Shown here: positions 33,227 to 42,421 of the stretch, piece by piece
Layout of the letters: every line of letters begins with the position of its first letter
Numbering within the stretch: the stretch's first letter is position 1
DNA from: JAJYUU01 sp963822955
Lineage (GTDB): Bacteria; Actinomycetota; Actinomycetes; Streptosporangiales; Streptosporangiaceae
Length of the DNA: 64,000 nucleotides
Assembly (NCBI GenBank): GCA_963822955.1
Contig: CAWGJS010000007.1
Coordinates: 1,054,001-1,118,000, forward strand
Direction: 5' to 3'
The notes under the pieces: generated by a model
What the model saw: only the letters and a program-made list of their open reading frames with translations
The model's database searches: none
What the model was told of the DNA's origin: nothing
Position numbers and translations under genes: made by a program

Positions 33227-34819
33227 TCAGGCGAGCGGGCCGGTGACCGACTCGGCGGCCCGGAGCGCGCCGCCGTCGGCGATGAACCCGAGCGCGGCCT
33301 CGATCTCTGGCGCCATGAACCGGTCGGGGCCCGGACCGGGCGCAACCGCCCGCAGTCCAGCCACCACGGCGCCGGTCGCAGCCGCCGGGGCCAGCGGCGC
33401 GCGCAGCTCAATGCCCCGCGCTGCGGTGAGGAGCTCGATCGCCAGCACCCGCCGCAGGCCGTCCAGCGCCCGTCGCAGCTTGCGCGCGGCTGACCAGCCC
33501 ATGGAGACGTGATCCTCCTGCATGGCCGAGCTGGGGATGGAGTCCACGCTGGCGGGAACCGCGAGCCGCTTGAGCTCCGAGACGATGGCTGCCTGGGTGT
33601 ACTGCGCGATCATGTGGCCCGAGTCGACGCCGGGGTCATCAGCGAGGAACGCGTTCAGACCCTGGTTCCGCGCCGTGTCGAGGAAGCGGTCGGTCCGGCG
33701 CTCGGACATGCTGGCGACGTCGGCCACCGCGATCGCGAGGAAATCGAGTGCGTAGCCGAGCGGGGCGCCGTGGAAGTTGCCGTTGGACTCCACCCGGCCG
33801 TCCGGCGTGATGACCGGGTTGTCGATCACCGACGCGAGCTCTCGGCCGGCCACCAGCGCGGCGTGGTCGGCGGTGTCCCTGGCCGCTCCGGCCACCTGCG
33901 GGGCGCAGCGGAGCGAGTAGGCATCCTGCACCCTGGTGCACTCCGGGCCGCGATGGCTGGCCATGATCGCGCTGCCTGCCAGCAGTGCCCGCATGTTCGC
34001 GGCCGCTGCCGCCTGGCCTGGATGGGGCCGCAGCTCCTGCAGGTCGGCAGCGAACGGAGAGTCCGAGCCGAGCAGCGCCTCGACGCTCATCGCCGCGGTG
34101 ATGTCAGCAACCCGCAGCAGCTCTTGCAGGTCGGCGATGGCCATCACGAGCATGCCGAGCATGCCGTCGGTGCCGTTGATCAGCGCCAGGCCCTCTTTCT
34201 CGCGCAGCGCGACCGGCGTCATCCCGGCTGCCGCCAGCGCCTCGGCGGCTGGCAGTTCGCGGCCGCTGGCATCGCTGACAGTACCCTCGCCCATGATCGC
34301 CAGCGCGCAGTGCGCCAGCGGGGCCAGGTCGCCAGAGCAGCCGAGGCTGCCGAACTCGTGCACAACGGGCGTGAACGCGGAGTTCAGCAATGCCGTATAG
34401 GCCTGCACCGTCACCTCGCGGACCCCGGTCAGGCCGGTGGCCAGCGTGGCCAGCCGCAGCAGCATCAGTGCCCGGACGACCTCGGTCTCGACATGCGGCC
34501 CGGAACCGGCTGCGTGGCTGCGGATGAGGCTTGCCTGCAGCTGGGCTCGCAGCTCGGCCGGGATATGCCGGGTGGCCAGGGCGCCGAAACCGGTAGAGAT
34601 GCCATAGTGCGGCTCTGCGTCATCGGCCAGCGCCTCGACGATGTCGCGGCCGCGCCTGATCGCTGCCAGCGCGTCGGGCGCCAGCGAGACCTCCGCTCCG
34701 CCCCTGGCGACCGCGACCACATCGGCCGCGGCGAGCGGGCCGGCGCCTACGGTGACGACCCGGCGCGCGGACGATCCGTTGCCGTGCCGATCGGCCTTTG
34801 CCGCCTGGAACGTGGTCAT
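33227..34819 (-). CDS. hutH: Histidine ammonia-lyase
   Basis: 530 residues from the ATG at 34817-34819 with AGGGAG at good spacing (MTTFQAAKADRHGNG...). The MIO prosthetic group forms from Cys-Ser-Gly in EFGSLGCSGDLAPLAHCALA; Ala-Ser-Gly is commoner but Cys is accepted in this family. YGISTGFGALATRHIP holds the catalytic Tyr loop and ALINGTDGMLGML and QDAYSLRCAPQVAGAARDTA further active-site residues; SMQEDHVSMGW... appears as SSAMQEDHVSMGWSAARKLR. It converts L-histidine to urocanate and ammonia, the first step of the Hut pathway. No hutU, hutI or hutG is adjacent. It diverges from the nickel permease gene. Confidence 0.9.
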   Translation of the reverse strand: MTTFQAAKADRHGNGSSARRVVTVGAGPLAAADVVAVARGGAEVSLAPDALAAIRRGRDIVEALADDAEPHYGISTGFGALATRHIPAELRAQLQASLIRSHAAGSGPHVETEVVRALMLLRLATLATGLTGVREVTVQAYTALLNSAFTPVVHEFGSLGCSGDLAPLAHCALAIMGEGTVSDASGRELPAAEALAAAGMTPVALREKEGLALINGTDGMLGMLVMAIADLQELLRVADITAAMSVEALLGSDSPFAADLQELRPHPGQAAAAANMRALLAGSAIMASHRGPECTRVQDAYSLRCAPQVAGAARDTADHAALVAGRELASVIDNPVITPDGRVESNGNFHGAPLGYALDFLAIAVADVASMSERRTDRFLDTARNQGLNAFLADDPGVDSGHMIAQYTQAAIVSELKRLAVPASVDSIPSSAMQEDHVSMGWSAARKLRRALDGLRRVLAIELLTAARGIELRAPLAPAAATGAVVAGLRAVAPGPGPDRFMAPEIEAALGFIADGGALRAAESVTGPLA

Positions 34820-34923
34820 GGCTAATCTCCCTGCGTTGGGCTCATCCGGGTCCACCCTAGGGAATGCCGGCGGGCTGCACCTGGCCAGGCAGCCGCGCAG
34901 CGCACAATGCGTCCAAGGTGTAC

Positions 34924-34940
34924 TTGCAACTAATGTGCAG
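34924..34940. promoter_or_regulatory. Nur-box-like inverted repeat before nickel/cobalt permease
   Basis: TTGCAA (34924-34929), five bases, GTGCAG (34935-34940). The Streptomyces nickel regulator Nur binds TTGCAA-N5-TTGCAA; the left half is perfect, the right half matches at four of six. The centre lies about 20 bases before the permease start, overlapping the AT-rich TTAGAT (34941-34946) that could be the -10 element of a leaderless promoter. Binding by Nur is inferred from this match and the gene's role. Confidence 0.5.
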
Positions 34941-34950
34941 TTAGATTAGC

Positions 34951-36117
34951 GTGCGGAAAGTGACGACGGTGACGGCGCAGGGCCGGCCTGGCATCGCCGG
35001 GATGGTCCGGCAGTCGTTCGCGACCATGACGCCGGCCGAGCGGCGGCGGGCGTCGCTCATGTACGCCTCGATCCTCGCGCTGCACGTTGCCGGGTTCGGC
35101 ATCTTCATCGCGTTCGTCGTCCCCGCGCACTACCGCGGCCTCGGGATCGGCGTCAGCATCCTCGCGTACACCCTGGGCCTGCGGCACGCCTTCGATGCTG
35201 ACCACATCGCCGTCATCGACAACTGCACCCGCAAGGAGATCAACGAGCGGCGGGGCACCGGCAAGCCCCGGCCGTTCTGCTTCGGGTACTTCTTCTCGCT
35301 CGGCCACTCCACCGTCGTGGTCGCGATGGGCGTCGGGATCGTGGTGGCCGAGAAAGTGGTGTTCGGCCAGGTCATGAGCAGCAACTCCGGCTTGCAGCAG
35401 TTCGGCACCGTGGTCGGCACGCTGGTCTCGGCTGCCTTCCTGTTCCTGATCGGCGGGCTCAACCTGGCCATCCTGGCGGGCATCGTCAGAGTCTTCCGCT
35501 CCATGCGCCGCGGTGCCTACAACGAGGCCGAGCTCGAGCAGCAGCTGGACAACCGCGGATTCTTCTACCGGTTCTTCGGCCGCTGGATGCGGGCGATCAG
35601 CAAAGAGTGGCAACTGTTCCCGGTCGGGTTCCTGTTCGGCCTGGGCTTTGATACCACGACGGAAGTACTGCTGCTCGGAACCACCGCGTTCCTGGCCCTG
35701 CAGCACATCCCGTGGTACGCCATCTGCTGCCTGCCCATCCTGTTCACCGCGGGCATGGCCCTGATGGACACCACCGACGGCATCTTCATGAACGTGGCGT
35801 ACGGATGGGCGTTCTTCAACCCGGTCCGCAAGGTCTACTACAACCTCGCGATCACGGGCCTGTCGGTTGGCATCTGCTTCCTGGTCGGCGGGATCGAAGT
35901 TCTCGGCCTGATCTCGACCGAGGTCGGCGGGCTGCGGGAGGCCGGCGGCTTCTGGGGCTTCATGCGCGACTTCAATATCAACGTAGCTGGCTTCGCAATC
36001 GTCGGACTGTTCGTGGTCACCTGGGCGGCCGCGGTTCTCGTCTGGCGATACGGCCGCATCGAGGAGAAGTGGACCGCCCGCCTGCAGGCTGAGCCGGCCG
36101 CCGACGCGCGTGGCTGA
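34951..36117 (+). CDS. NiCoT-family high-affinity nickel/cobalt permease
   Basis: 388 residues, GTG start at 34951 (another GTG at 34960). The family signature is intact: LGLRHAFDADHIAVIDN in TM2 (His/Asp metal ligands), FFSLGHSTVVVAMG in TM3, and FGLGFDTTTEVLLL and GMALMDTTDGIFM in later helices. Eight membrane spans with the large cytoplasmic loop after TM4 (FRSMRRGAYNEAELEQQLDN). It imports Ni2+ or Co2+ across the plasma membrane, for enzymes such as urease, Ni-SOD, hydrogenase or for cobalamin. No such enzyme is in the window. There is no clear Shine-Dalgarno, consistent with a leaderless message. Confidence 0.9.
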   Translation: MRKVTTVTAQGRPGIAGMVRQSFATMTPAERRRASLMYASILALHVAGFGIFIAFVVPAHYRGLGIGVSILAYTLGLRHAFDADHIAVIDNCTRKEINERRGTGKPRPFCFGYFFSLGHSTVVVAMGVGIVVAEKVVFGQVMSSNSGLQQFGTVVGTLVSAAFLFLIGGLNLAILAGIVRVFRSMRRGAYNEAELEQQLDNRGFFYRFFGRWMRAISKEWQLFPVGFLFGLGFDTTTEVLLLGTTAFLALQHIPWYAICCLPILFTAGMALMDTTDGIFMNVAYGWAFFNPVRKVYYNLAITGLSVGICFLVGGIEVLGLISTEVGGLREAGGFWGFMRDFNINVAGFAIVGLFVVTWAAAVLVWRYGRIEEKWTARLQAEPAADARG

Positions 36118-36594
36118 CCGGTCCTGCGCGGACACCGACCGGCTGAAGGCCACCTTCGACACGGTCGCCGATAGCTGCTACCAGGCCAGGCCCGCCTACC
36201 CCGCCGAGCTCTTCGGCGTGCTCATCGGCGCGGCCGGGCTGGGCCCGGGCGCCCGGAGTTCGAGGACTGGACGCCGCCCGGCAGCAGCTATCCAGCACCC
36301 GGCGAGCAGCCGGATGCGCGGGCCGCGATCGAGGCCAGCGGCCTGTTCGACGTCACCTTGATCCAGCATTTCGACTGGGAGGTCAGGTACTCAGCCGCGG
36401 AGTACATCGCGCTGCTCAGCACGTTCTCCGGCCACATCGACATGGCGGACTGGCAGCGCGACCGGCTGTATGGCGAGATCCGCCGCCGCCTGGCGGCCCG
36501 GCCGGATGGTTCGGTGCGCAGGCACTGGGGAGCCGTCCCGCACGTCGCCGCGCGCCGAGAGCAGCCCGACCCACTGCCCGTGCAGTCGGGGTAA
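36110..36594 (+). pseudogene. SAM-dependent methyltransferase with internal deletion
   Basis: The GTG at 36110 opens an N-terminus LKATFDTVADSCYQARPAYP, then AELFGVLIGAAGLGPGAR, the usual lead-in to motif I of a class I methyltransferase. Immediately after 36257 the sequence switches frame and jumps to the C-terminal part: FEDWTPPGSSYPAPGEQPDA, then LFDVTLIQHFDWEVRYSAAE, then STFSGHIDMADWQRDRLYGE and so on. The motif I glycines and about 100 residues of the catalytic core are missing. The gene is dead through an internal deletion of that length. Its start overlaps the end of the nickel permease by 8 bases. Confidence 0.75.
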
Positions 36595-36708
36595 TCGCGG
36601 CTCAGCCCTGCACAACGCGCGACCGGCGTGTTACTAATAAGCAGCAGGCGGACCGGCCGGCGCACGGCACATCCGGCCATCGGTGCCGGGCAAGGGGAGG
36701 CCCGATTC

Positions 36709-38307
36709 ATGTCCACTCCGTCGTTAGTACCGCTCGCAGGAAGCCAGCGCTCGCCACTGCCAGCCGCCGCCGCTGCCGGTCCGATCGACCCCGAGGAACG
36801 CATCGAGCTGACGGTGATCACTCGCCGGGCCGCAACCCTGCCGCGCGACTCTGACGGCAGGCCGGCCAGGCTCAATCTCTCCGAGCTCCGGGACGGCTAC
36901 GGCTCCGATCCCGCCGACTATGCACTTATCACCGACGTCCTGACCAGTCGCGAGCCCACGCTCCAGGTCATCAGCGAGGATCCCGGGTCACGCCGGATGA
37001 AGGTCGCCGGACCAGCAGGCGCGCTTGCCCGCGCCTTCGGCACTGAGCTCTCCCTGGTGGTGAGCCCCGGCCCGGGCGGACAGCCAGTGACTCACCGTGC
37101 TCGCACCGGAAGCCTGCTAATCCCGGCCGAGCTTGATGGCGTCATCGTCGCGGTGCTCGGCTTCGATAACCGGCCGCAAGCCAGCCCGCACATGCGCTTC
37201 GCCGAGCCGGCCGCCCTCCAGGTCTCCTACACCCCGCCGCAAGTCGCCGAGATTTATCAGTACCCGGCAGGGACCGACGGCTCCGGCCAGACGGTCGGCA
37301 TTATCGAGCTCGGCGGCGGCTTCTCCCAGGCGGACCTGGAGACGTACTTCGGCGGGCTCGGCATTCCGGTCCCGGCTGTCACGGCCGTGAGCGTCGATGG
37401 CGCGACGAACGAGCCTGGCCAGGCGCCGCAGGGAGCGGACGGCGAGGTGCTGCTCGACATCGAAGTGGTCGGGGCGGTCGCGCCCGGCGCTGCCCAGCTC
37501 GTCTACTTCGCCCCCAATACCGACCAGGGATTCATCGACGCAGTCACCGACGCGGTGCACGCTCAGCCCACGCCCGCCGCCGTCAGCATCAGCTGGGGCG
37601 CCCCGGAGAGCTCGTGGACGGGGCAGGCGATGACTGCGCTGGACGCGGCTATTGCCGACGGAGCCGCACTTGGCGTAACCGTCACTGTGGCCGCCGGTGA
37701 CAACGGCAGCGGCGACGGGGGAGGCGACGGCGAGCCGCATACCGACTTCCCCGCATCGAGCCCGCACGCGCTCGGATGCGGTGGCACCAGCTTGCATGCC
37801 GATGTGGCGACCAGCACCGTGACCTCGGAAACCGTCTGGAACGACGGTGTCGGCGGTGGCGCGACCGGTGGCGGCGTCAGCGTGACGTTCGGCCTGCCGT
37901 CCTGGCAGGCCACCGCAGGCGTCCCGGCTAACCCGGACGGCGCATCAGGTCGCGGGGTGCCCGACGTCGCCGGCAATGCCGACCCTGCCACCGGCTACCA
38001 GGTGCTGGTCGACGGACAGCAAGAGGTGATCGGCGGTACCAGCGCGGTCGCTCCGCTCTGGGCCGCGCTGATCGCCCGCATCGTGCAGTCGAGCGGCAGT
38101 CACCTCGGCCTGCTGCAGCCGGCGCTGTACGCCGGCATCCAGCCGGGCGAGCCGGCAGCCGGGCTGCGGGACATCACCAAGGGGAATAACGGTGCGTACA
38201 GCGCCGGGCCAGGCTGGGATCCGTGCACGGGGCTGGGCGTGCCCATCGGCAGTGAACTGCTGACCCGCCTGTCCGCCGCTGGCACTACGGGCAGCAGCGC
38301 GTCCTAG
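36709..38307 (+). CDS. S53 (sedolisin/kumamolisin-type) serine-carboxyl peptidase
   Basis: 532 residues from the ATG at 36709 with AAGGGGAGG nine bases upstream. Residues 1-175 are the activation propeptide (PLPAAAAAGPIDPEERIELT and on), followed by the catalytic domain. Catalytic residues: Glu and Asp in DGEVLLDIEVVGAVAPGA, oxyanion Asp in VTVAAGDNGSGDGGG, and the nucleophile in GGTSAVAPLWAALIAR. The C-terminal LRDITKGNNGAYSAGPGWDP carries the Ca2+ site. Members are acid-active endopeptidases that self-process after export; as in kumamolisin there is no classical signal peptide. It suggests protein use or defence at low pH. Confidence 0.88.
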   Translation: MSTPSLVPLAGSQRSPLPAAAAAGPIDPEERIELTVITRRAATLPRDSDGRPARLNLSELRDGYGSDPADYALITDVLTSREPTLQVISEDPGSRRMKVAGPAGALARAFGTELSLVVSPGPGGQPVTHRARTGSLLIPAELDGVIVAVLGFDNRPQASPHMRFAEPAALQVSYTPPQVAEIYQYPAGTDGSGQTVGIIELGGGFSQADLETYFGGLGIPVPAVTAVSVDGATNEPGQAPQGADGEVLLDIEVVGAVAPGAAQLVYFAPNTDQGFIDAVTDAVHAQPTPAAVSISWGAPESSWTGQAMTALDAAIADGAALGVTVTVAAGDNGSGDGGGDGEPHTDFPASSPHALGCGGTSLHADVATSTVTSETVWNDGVGGGATGGGVSVTFGLPSWQATAGVPANPDGASGRGVPDVAGNADPATGYQVLVDGQQEVIGGTSAVAPLWAALIARIVQSSGSHLGLLQPALYAGIQPGEPAAGLRDITKGNNGAYSAGPGWDPCTGLGVPIGSELLTRLSAAGTTGSSAS

Positions 38308-39551
38308 GCGGCGGGCGGCGTGCCGATCATCGCCGGAGCGCCGAATCGCTGCAGGACTTCGGGCACTGCGACGGTGCCGTGCTCATCCTGGAAATTCTCC
38401 ATGATGGCCAGCAGTGCCCGAGCGGTCGCGCCGGTGCCGTTCAGCGTGTGCACGTACTCGAGCTTGCCCTCACGGCGGAACCGGATGTTCAGCCGCCGTG
38501 CCTGGTAGTCCGTCGTGTTCGAGCACGACGTGATCTCGCGGTAGCGCTCCTGCACCGGGAACCAGGCCTCGATGTCGTACTTCTTCGCGGCGGGCGCGCC
38601 GAGGTCACCGACGGCGATGTTCATCACCCGGTACGGCAGGCCCAGCTCCTGCGCGATCTCCTCCTCGTACGACAGCAGCAGGTCATGAATCTCGCGCGAC
38701 TGCTCCGGCAGGCTGTAGACGAACATCTCCACCTTGTCGAACTGGTGGACGCGGAACATGCCCCTGGTGTCCTTGCCGGCCGCGCCCGCTTCCCGGCGGA
38801 AGTTCGTGGTGAATGCCGTGTACCTGGCAGGCAGGTCCGCTTCCTCCAGCCGCTCCTCGGCATGGATGCCCGCAAGCGCGACCTCGGACGTACCGGTCAG
38901 GTACAGGTCGTCGTGCTCCAGGTGGTAGAGATTCGACTCTTCGGTCGGCAGGAAGCCGGTGCCGTACATGGCCTTCTCGTTCACCAGGATCGGCGGCAGC
39001 ACCAGCAGGAAGCCGCGGCTAGTGAGCTTATCGATCACGTACCGGTACAGCGCCATCTCGGCCTGCGCTACGTCACCGATCCGGTAAGCGAACCGGGAGC
39101 CGGACAGCCGGGCACCGCGCGCCATGTCGATCCAGCCGCGGGCGGATGCGATCTCGGTGGTGTCCCGGAGCTCGAACTCGAACTTAGGCCGCTCCCCCCA
39201 GGTACGGATGAGCTGGGCATCCTCCTCGTCCATGCCGTCGGCCGCGGTGGGATCGGGCAGGTTGGGAATTGCGGCCAGGAGCTGGTCGCGCTGCGCGTCA
39301 GCTGCATTCAGCTCGTCCTGCGCCACGGCAAGCTCGTCTCGCAGCTGGCGCAGCTCCTCGATCTGCTCGGGCGTCGGCTTGCCCCTGGACGCGCTCTTCT
39401 GCGCCGCGCGGAGTCCTTCCGCCCGCTCGGTCAGGGACCGCCACGTGGCGTCGACGGCGAGCAGCGCGTCAAAGTCATCGGCTGCGCCACGCCTGGCCAG
39501 GGCGGCACGGTAGGTATCCGGATCTTGCCGGGCGGCCTTGAGATCGATCAC
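38304..39551 (-). CDS. serS: Seryl-tRNA synthetase
   Basis: 415 residues with a GTG start (MIDLKAARQDPDTYRAALAR). Residues 30-105 are the long antiparallel coiled-coil arm that recognises the tRNA extra loop. The class II catalytic core has LPPILVNEKAMYGTGFLP, motif 2 FTTNFRREAGAAGKDTRGMF, and motif 3 NGTGATARALLAIMENFQ. It charges tRNA-Ser (and tRNA-Sec) with serine in the cytoplasm and is essential. It follows a DMT transporter gene on the same strand by 9 bases, and overlaps the convergent peptidase stop by 4. Confidence 0.96.
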   Translation of the reverse strand: MIDLKAARQDPDTYRAALARRGAADDFDALLAVDATWRSLTERAEGLRAAQKSASRGKPTPEQIEELRQLRDELAVAQDELNAADAQRDQLLAAIPNLPDPTAADGMDEEDAQLIRTWGERPKFEFELRDTTEIASARGWIDMARGARLSGSRFAYRIGDVAQAEMALYRYVIDKLTSRGFLLVLPPILVNEKAMYGTGFLPTEESNLYHLEHDDLYLTGTSEVALAGIHAEERLEEADLPARYTAFTTNFRREAGAAGKDTRGMFRVHQFDKVEMFVYSLPEQSREIHDLLLSYEEEIAQELGLPYRVMNIAVGDLGAPAAKKYDIEAWFPVQERYREITSCSNTTDYQARRLNIRFRREGKLEYVHTLNGTGATARALLAIMENFQDEHGTVAVPEVLQRFGAPAMIGTPPAA

Positions 39552-39560
39552 TCGGCGAGT

Positions 39561-40544
39561 CTAGTCCGGCTGTCCCGACGGCGCGCTCCGATAACCCGTG
39601 CCGGCCATCTGCCCGGTTCCGGACGACCCCGCAGCTGACTCTGCCGTGCCCAGAGCCTCGTTCCCGGCCGCGCCGGCGTCTGCTGCCGCCCGGCCCCCGG
39701 TCCTGGTCGCCAGCACGGAACCGCCGAGGATGGCCACGAACGCGACGGCCATCGTCAGCGTGAGGTGCTCGCCGAGTACGCCGATGCCGAGTGCGACCGC
39801 CACCGCCGGGTTGACGTAGGTGATGACCGACGCACGGGCAGGTCCCGCTTCGGCGATCAGCGCGAAGAAGATCAGGAACGCGATTGCCGTGCAGACGACG
39901 GCAAGTCCGCAGATCGCCGCGATGACCTTCGGGGCCGGCTCGGCTGATGGCCAGGTGACCGCCGCGACCGGCGCGTAGACGATGGCGGCGACGCCCAGGC
40001 ACGCGGCGGTCATGCCGAGCGGCGGCAGCTCGCTCAGCTTGCGCGCCGCGATCAGGGGACCGATCGCGTAACACACGGCGACCAGCAGGACCTCGGCGAC
40101 CGAACCCGCATCACCATGTGTTCCGCCGCCGGCGACCAGCAGCGCAACGCCGCCAAGGCCGATGAGGAGCCCGGTCCACCGGACCGGGGTCAGCCGGTCG
40201 TGACTACCGGTCAGCCGCCCGAGTACGGCTACGAGAATCGGCACTGACGCGATCAGCAGTCCGCTGAGCGAACTGGACAGGCGGGTCTCGGCCTCCGACA
40301 GCAGCAGCCAGGGCGCGATGATCTCGACGAGTGCGAACAGCAGGACCCATTGCCATTGCACCCGGAGCGGAGCGAGCTCGCGGCGGCGGATCGCGATCGG
40401 CAGCAGCAAAGCCGCACCGATACCGACCCGGGCCAGCACGAGTACGGGGGGTGCCACCCCGCCGACTGCAACCTTGATCAGCAGGTAGGGGATCCCCCAG
40501 ATGACGCTCATGGCTGCGAACAACCACCAGCCGCGGCGGCTCAC
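39561..40544 (-). CDS. EamA/DMT-superfamily transporter
   Basis: 327 residues; GTG start after AAGGAG at 5-base spacing. Ten membrane helices in two EamA repeats: the first opens WWLFAAMSVIWGIPYLLIKV, the second VLLVAVCYAIGPLIAARKLS, and each ends with a Gly/Ala-rich helix (ASVITYVNPAVAVALGIGVL with the conserved 'P...'). These carriers export metabolites or amino acids; the substrate is unknown. It is the first gene of a two-gene unit with serS, whose start follows 9 bases after its stop. The last 35 residues are Ala/Gly-rich and cytoplasmic. Confidence 0.82.
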   Translation of the reverse strand: MSRRGWWLFAAMSVIWGIPYLLIKVAVGGVAPPVLVLARVGIGAALLLPIAIRRRELAPLRVQWQWVLLFALVEIIAPWLLLSEAETRLSSSLSGLLIASVPILVAVLGRLTGSHDRLTPVRWTGLLIGLGGVALLVAGGGTHGDAGSVAEVLLVAVCYAIGPLIAARKLSELPPLGMTAACLGVAAIVYAPVAAVTWPSAEPAPKVIAAICGLAVVCTAIAFLIFFALIAEAGPARASVITYVNPAVAVALGIGVLGEHLTLTMAVAFVAILGGSVLATRTGGRAAADAGAAGNEALGTAESAAGSSGTGQMAGTGYRSAPSGQPD

Positions 40545-40764
40545 AGTGACTCCTTCGCCAGTCAGGGACGCCGCCCGCTGAATGAGTCACCGGGGTCGCG
40601 TCACGTCCAGGATGCAGCCTGTCCCGGCGGGCCGTCTTGAACGCAATTGCGGCGCGCGAGCCAGAGGTCCGCAGGTCAGGGTAACGCAATGTTCCAGGCC
40701 ATGCCCGGTCCGGCTACGCTCGCAGCAACCGGCAGAAATGCAGCGCCTTGTCCGCGGAGGCACC

Positions 40765-42417
40765 GTGCGGCTTGTCAGCTCACGCCCCGCCGTCCCGACG
40801 GCCGTCGGCGCCGCACGCCCGCAGGCAGCTGCCCGGCTCCCGGCGTGGCTGGCAGTGGCGATCGCGCTGGCCGGAGGGCTCGCGCTCGCCGCTGCGTTCC
40901 CCCCGGCCGGGCTCTGGCCCCTGGCAGCCGCTGGCCCGGCCATGCTGACGATCGCGCTCTGGGGCCAGCGGGGCCGGGTTGCGTGTGCCGTCGGCCTGGC
41001 CTTCGGGCTGGCCTTCTTCCTGCCGCTGCTAGCCTGGCTGGTCAACCTGGCCTGGTACGCCTGGATCGCGCTGGCGGTGACCGAGTCGGTGATCTTCGCG
41101 GCGCTCGCCGTCGGTCAGTGGCTGCTGCTGCGGCTGCGCGCCTGGCCCGTCGCCGTCGGCGGCTGGTGGGTGGCCGCCGAGGCGGTGCGCGACCGTTGGC
41201 CATGGGGCGGATTCCCGTGGGGACGGCTGGTGATGAGCCAGGCGACGGCACCGACAGTGCGGTGGACGGCGATCGGGGGCCCGCCGTTCCTCACTTTCCT
41301 GATCGCCCTGTCAGGTGGCTGCCTGGCCTGGGTGGTGCTGGGCTCAGCCGCCGCCAGGCGGCACGGGCGGTCGTGGGCGAGGGCCAGCCTCTGGCCTGCC
41401 CTCGCGCTGGTGGCCAGCGTGGCACTAGCGGTCAGCGGTGCGATCATGCCCGCGGAGCAGGCCGCCGCAGGCGGGCCGACCGCGGTGGTGGCGGCCATCC
41501 AGGGCAACGTCCCGCACGCCAGGAACCTGCCGGACCTCTGGCGGGCCACCACCGTGACGCAGAACCATGCGGCCGCCACAGAAGGCCTTGCGGCCAAGGT
41601 CCGGGCCGGCCAGGTCCCGGCGCCGGATGTGGTGATCTGGCCAGAGAACTCCACGGACCAGGATCCCGCCCTCAACCCCGAAATTTTCAACACGATCGCC
41701 ACTGCGGTCGCTGCGATCGGCCGACCAGTCCTGGTCGGCGCGGTCCTGCAGGACCCCGTCCGCAACGCGGGCCAGCTGTGGCTGCCTGGCAAGGGGCCAG
41801 TCGCTGTGTACGTCAAGCGCAGGCTGGTGCCCTTCGGAGAGGTGATCCCGTTCCGCAGCCTCCTGAACAAGATCACCTCACTGCCGTCCACGCTCCAGCC
41901 GGTCAACTTCACCCCTGGTCACCGGCCGGTCGTGTTTGATCTTGGCAAGATCCGCCTGGGCGACGTGATCTGCTACGAGGTCGGCTTCGACGGGCTGGTC
42001 ACCTCCGAGGTCGCGGCCGGGGCGAACCTGCTGGCAATGCAGACCAACGACGCCGATTTCGAGATTGACGGGCAGACGGGCGAATCGCTGCAGCAGCTTG
42101 ATATGGCCCGGATCCGGGCTATCGAGACCGACCGCTCAGTCGTCGTCGCGTCCACGACCGGGATCAGCGCCATCATCGCGCCGGACGGCAAGCTGCTGAC
42201 CAGCACCCGCACCTGGACGCGGGCCGAGATCGAGGCGAGGGCGCCGCTCCGCAGCTCGACCACGCTGGCCGACAGGCTCGGCGGCTGGCCGGAGGCCGTG
42301 CTCACCTGGGGCACCGTCGCGGCCCTTGCCTGGGTCATCTGCTCCGAGCTCCGGCGCCGACGCCAGCGCACCGCGCCCGGCCGGACAGCGGACCCGGCCG
42401 CACGCGCAGCACAATAG
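40765..42417 (+). CDS. lnt: Apolipoprotein N-acyltransferase, copy 1
   Basis: 550 residues from the GTG at 40765, placed 4 bases after GGAGG; an in-frame ATG at 40738 is the alternative. The first 210 residues are six or so membrane helices, followed by a periplasmic-facing nitrilase domain. The catalytic triad of Lnt is intact: Glu in VVIWPENSTDQDPAL, Lys in VYVKRRLVPFGEVIPF and Cys in LGDVICYEVGFDGL. The enzyme transfers an acyl chain from a phospholipid to the N-terminal cysteine of lipoproteins. A second full copy follows after 4 bases. Confidence 0.92.
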   Translation: MRLVSSRPAVPTAVGAARPQAAARLPAWLAVAIALAGGLALAAAFPPAGLWPLAAAGPAMLTIALWGQRGRVACAVGLAFGLAFFLPLLAWLVNLAWYAWIALAVTESVIFAALAVGQWLLLRLRAWPVAVGGWWVAAEAVRDRWPWGGFPWGRLVMSQATAPTVRWTAIGGPPFLTFLIALSGGCLAWVVLGSAAARRHGRSWARASLWPALALVASVALAVSGAIMPAEQAAAGGPTAVVAAIQGNVPHARNLPDLWRATTVTQNHAAATEGLAAKVRAGQVPAPDVVIWPENSTDQDPALNPEIFNTIATAVAAIGRPVLVGAVLQDPVRNAGQLWLPGKGPVAVYVKRRLVPFGEVIPFRSLLNKITSLPSTLQPVNFTPGHRPVVFDLGKIRLGDVICYEVGFDGLVTSEVAAGANLLAMQTNDADFEIDGQTGESLQQLDMARIRAIETDRSVVVASTTGISAIIAPDGKLLTSTRTWTRAEIEARAPLRSSTTLADRLGGWPEAVLTWGTVAALAWVICSELRRRRQRTAPGRTADPAARAAQ

Positions 42418-42421
42418 GAGC

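Noticed and set aside
33509..34825. 438-codon plus-strand frame opposite hutH
   Set aside because: His/Arg/Gly-rich shadow of a well-conserved ammonia-lyase; no start signal.
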